Origin: Amorphochlora amoebiformis
Taxonomy: Eukaryota; Cercozoa; Chlorarachniophyceae
Assembly (NCBI GenBank): GCA_054601695.1
Contig: BAAHQB010000054.1
Coordinates: 682,001 to 746,000 of the forward strand
Length of the DNA stretch: 64,000 nt
Direction: 5' to 3'
Made by a program: the position numbers and the translations under genes. The notes beneath the pieces were generated by a model. That model made no database searches, was not told the origin of the DNA, and worked only from the letters and a program-made list of their open reading frames with translations. Positions 1 to 64,000 of this stretch are shown piece by piece. Positions within the stretch are counted from its first letter, which is position 1; each line of letters opens with the position of its first letter.

Positions 1-142
1 ATAGATTGAATCTATATGTATATTATACGTATACACACACACATATATATATATATATATATTTGTATATATAATATATATATATATATTTATGTATGTA
101 TGTATGCATCTATGACGTATGTGCAACACGCATATCTACATA

Positions 143-174
<32 letters not shown>

Positions 175-311
175 CATATATATACATATATGTATACAGA
201 TATATGTATACATATATGTATATATATACTGATATATATTTACATGTGTACACATGTATATCTACATATATATATATATATATATATAATATAATATAAA
301 TTACGTGTACT

Positions 312-343
<32 letters not shown>

Positions 344-430
344 AATACAATGTCTGTTTATATGTATGGTGTTATGCATCTAACATATGTATATAGGTAT
401 AGTATACACATTAATTTACAATGTACAGAT

Positions 431-474
<44 letters not shown>

Positions 475-480
475 CAGGGG
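1..480. repeat. TA-rich microsatellite block
   Basis: Nearly continuous (TA)n with TATG, TACA and CACA interruptions. Open frames here code only Tyr-Ile strings and are not genes. It lies beyond the CTAG-rich 3' flank of SNRNP27. Confidence 0.95.
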
Positions 481-484
481 TATT

Positions 485-1382
485 AAAATATAATATAATA
501 CTCAGGAAATCTTAGCAAGGATACAACTCACACTAGCAATGGTAACGCAAACTCATTTCTAACGCTCAGTGACCAAACCCCAACCCCACGTCAGATGATG
601 TCGAGCGTCTCGAATCGCTGATGTTCGGACTCGATTGATTGTAAGGTGCGCTTGGAGCAGCTGGACTCAAGTTTATGCCTCATTAGACTTATCTAATTCG
701 CGTTACCATCGCACCGAGTAATATACAAAAGTCTGCACGTACTGTAAACTATTATAGATAACATATACTAGATCTAGTAGATATAGATGTACTAGCCCTC
801 TCCAGCCGCTAGTACATATACAGATATACTGCTAACTCTGGTAATGGTTTTAGTCTAGCTAGTGGCTGCAGAGCTCCTCCCGTTAAATAAACTTTACCAA
901 TGAACTAGATGAACTACGAAAACAAGCTAAACTTGCTCTACTTCTAGTACTTCCACTAGTCCAGTAGTTTCTAGGGTTGACTTCTTACAAGTTACTACTA
1001 GTGACATGATATTCTAGATATTCTAGCTAGTCTAGATATTATACAATTACTAGAATTATATCATATACTAGACATATACTAGATGTATACGGAGTATTCT
1101 AGGTATTTTAGGTATTAGACGTACCTCTAGCTCTAGTAGCTCTAGAGCTAGAATAGAGTGAGACGACGATTCAATAATATTTTTTTCTAGTTTAGAAATT
1201 TGCGCACAGGTCTTATGACTAGTTAGTGATTATATCTGTATATGTATGATAGAGTCGAGTCAGATATGAGATCGGGACACTCACGACAATGATTCAAGTA
1301 GTTATGACTAGTGTGTATGCAGCCAGCAGACAACTCTGATATCCATCAAGATTATAGTCTAATCGCGAGTTCGCTTACTAGC
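485..1382. other. CTAG-rich unique 3' flank of SNRNP27
   Basis: About 900 bases of non-microsatellite DNA directly downstream of the SNRNP27 stop (the gene reads right to left). I see no exon with a convincing splice pair. From about 760 to 1190 the tetramer CTAG occurs more than twenty times, far above chance. A similar CTAG-rich stretch fills the other gene-end interval of the window (50210-50720). Confidence 0.6.
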
Positions 1383-9937
<8,555 letters not shown>

Positions 9938-10538
9938 CACTGGGAGGGCAAAAACACGCGTAAATTCCAAGTTTTCTTCGAGTTTCCTTCGGGACGTTGT
10001 AAGGGATAGGATGGATAGATACGATTTCGGCTTCCTTTGTGTCGAATATTTGCGAAAGGGTTTGGGAAGGGGAGAAAAGTGTGGATACAGCGATCGGTTT
10101 GCGAGGGTCCGGGGAGCCCAAGCCGTGAGTGTTGTCACAGATAGTGACTGACAGGGGGCATGCCCATATCGGACAAGGATATTCAGATATTTTATGTTGA
10201 TATCCGATCATCCAAACTGCATTGTCACTCAGAATTGTCACGCAACGAAAAAGAGTCACCCACATCGAGGCGAACAGTTACAAGAATAACCGTGGTCTGT
10301 TCCCCCCCCTCCTTCTACCGAATTGGAAAATATCAAGGGACGATAAACCTTCTAACATGTAGAGAATTATCGTTCGAAAAAAGGGGGGGGCGCGGTGTAA
10401 GGCGTAAGTTTTGGTGTTTTAATTCGTTTGGTTTGTTTTACTTGCCGGAGGGTTGTGGTTATGTGTACACATGAAGAGAATGCAGACATTTGCGTAAACA
10501 TACATATATATGTATATCCGTACACTGACATACGTGCA

Positions 10539-49941
<39,403 letters not shown>

Positions 49942-50741
49942 TTACTATATATCACATCGATGAATCAGTTACTTTTCACACCAATAATCGTGACTTAATT
50001 GAACATTAGAGACATCAGCATGCACACGCAGGGGTGCATAGATACCATGTCAGTGAGGATTGATGATTTTGCTCCAGCTACTGGTATTACTGTAAGTTAA
50101 TTAATACATGGATCATCGTATTAATGTGAGCGCCGAGTCGGATAGTACTTACTGAGGTAAATTTAAAATTTAGCCTCAGGTAATGCTAGCAATTAACCAG
50201 ATCGATGTATATATATCTAGATATATCTTTTTTCTATATCTAGTATATATATATATATATATATGTATATATCTAGTATATGTATATATGTATACATGTA
50301 CGTAGATATATAATATAATATCTAGAATATATATATATACATATGTGTGTGTATACTAGTATATCTAGATAGTAGTAACACTATCATCTAGTTAATCGAA
50401 AATCCTGTACAAAAGTACTGTTATCTAGGTTATAGTGTTTAGCACAGATCTAGGTATAGCTAGTATACTAAGTAATTACGATTACTAGCGTACGACGTTA
50501 GATACCATCTATACCATGAGTCAATTTAATTAATTTCAACAATAAAAAGCTACACTCGCTAGACTCGGTTAACGTTGACTCAGGCTGGGCAACGGTTCAC
50601 GGTTCAGAGTAAATGACTAGGCCCCTGTAGTTGTAGCTCAGCTAGTCTTTGAAGGACGGTCATACTAGGCTAGCTAGTACGCTACAATCGTAGAGCTTGA
50701 GTCACGATCGTGCTTTGGGTTTGACGCTCGGCATCATTAGC
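49942..50741. other. Convergent intergenic region, CTAG-rich
   Basis: Lies between the IFT139 stop and the stop of the minus-strand TIPE/RGS gene. From 50210 to 50720 CTAG occurs about seventeen times. No exon supported. Confidence 0.65.
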
Positions 50742-54743
<4,002 letters not shown>

Positions 54744-54944
54744 TGTTAAGTATGATCTGCTAAAAACCAGACGCCACGATGATCCGCTCGATTGTGTTTT
54801 CAGCCGAAAAACTTTATTTTGAGCAGAAAGCAAATTCCGGAACCGAGGAATTATTGACTTTTGGATTCCGGTTGACCGTTGACCATCCATCCCGCCTCCT
54901 GCTTCTCTTCTATTTTGATCCCGTCTTGTCGGATATTCAGAATA
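54744..54944. promoter_or_regulatory. Compact divergent promoter region
   Basis: About 200 bases of unique sequence, free of microsatellite, between the ATG of the TIPE/RGS gene (54743) and that of the carrier gene (54945). Both 5'UTRs and any core promoters must fit here or overlap. Confidence 0.6.
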
Positions 54945-63180
<8,236 letters not shown>

Positions 63181-63249
63181 GTATCTATCAAAGATTGCAT
63201 TCAGCCACCTTCCCTTTTTGTAATATGTGCTTTGGTGTAGAGATATAGC

Positions 63250-63345
<96 letters not shown>

Positions 63346-63358
63346 GTGTGTGTATATA

Positions 63359-63396
<38 letters not shown>

Positions 63397-63417
63397 GGCA
63401 CACACACACGTATGTAT

Positions 63418-63465
<48 letters not shown>

Positions 63466-63686
63466 GTGTGTGTATAATATATATATATATATATATATTT
63501 ATAATATATATAATGTATAATGTATATAATATAGAATATATATATATATATAATATGTATGTACGTATATACATATATACTACATGTACGTGTATATACA
63601 TATATATATATATATACATATAAGTATACACATGTATATGTGTACATATATATTTATATATTTATATATATAAAATATTACATACA

Positions 63687-63758
<72 letters not shown>

Positions 63759-63804
63759 CATATATGTTGTGTGTGTGTGTGTGTGCGTATTTGTATTTGT
63801 CTAT

Positions 63805-63864
<60 letters not shown>

Positions 63865-63919
63865 ATATGTGTGTGTGTGTGTACATGTATATTTATACAT
63901 ATATACATATCTTTTTATT

Positions 63920-63958
<39 letters not shown>

Positions 63959-63966
63959 GCACACAC

Positions 63967-63998
<32 letters not shown>

Positions 63999-64000
63999 TT
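63181..64000. repeat. TA/CA/TG microsatellites, carrier intron 13
   Basis: After donor GTATCT, about 60 unique bases, then (TA)n, (CA)n and (GT)n tracts to the window end. No further exon. Confidence 0.9.

Noticed and set aside
50047-50091. Short frame MSVRIDDFAPATGIT followed by GTAAGT
   Set aside because: It looks like a first exon, but no partner exon follows before the convergent gene; not supported.

Overview
The window is nuclear DNA of a eukaryote. Most of it is simple repeat: (TA)n tracts, (CCCTAA)n/(TTAGGG)n telomere-like arrays, and CT or GA arrays. Hidden in it are four spliced protein genes that I assembled exon by exon from GT-AG (twice GC-AG) boundaries, reading phase and protein similarity recalled from known families. 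All four assemblies stay in frame throughout. A cilium gene (IFT139), a carrier with a possible signal-plus-transit leader, an EsV-1-7-type cysteine motif and TTAGGG-type repeats suggest a flagellated microalga or protist, perhaps a stramenopile or other lineage with a complex plastid. The species is not identified and this placement is only inference.

Layout. (1) 1-1382: TA repeat, then a CTAG-rich 3' flank. (2) 1383-9937, minus: SNRNP27, a U4/U6.U5 tri-snRNP protein, 8 coding exons, 150 aa. Its third intron holds a 3.9 kb Ty1/copia element (4485-8397, minus) with near-identical 238-bp LTRs, a copia-type half-tRNA primer site, no integrase core and a late frameshift. (3) 9938-10669: divergent intergenic region. 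(4) 10670-49941, plus: TTC21B/IFT139, 71 coding exons averaging 56 nt. They sum to 3,948 nt (1,315 aa), almost the human length, spread over 39 kb of repeat-filled introns. (5) 49942-50741: CTAG-rich convergent intergenic region. (6) 50742-54743, minus: a 487-aa protein in 14 exons with an apparently undescribed order of domains: TNFAIP8/TIPE-like, EsV-1-7-type Cys/His motif, RGS. (7) 54744-54944: a compact divergent promoter region. (8) 54945 to beyond 63180, plus: a mitochondrial-carrier-family protein with an N-terminal targeting-like extension, 13 exons seen, the 3' end outside the window. (9) 63181-64000: TA-rich intron of that gene.

The main biological interest is the intron structure. 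Repeat-free introns here are 60-110 nt, while others are made almost wholly of telomere repeats or TA repeats that themselves supply splice signals (CTAAC branch-site-like motifs, CCCTAG acceptors, GTATAT donors, ATATAG acceptors). At about a dozen places an exon end or intron piece is present in two to four copies, mostly separated by a TA tract, as if tract birth copies the flank. A 44-bp motif recurs seven times next to the telomere-like arrays, in both orientations.
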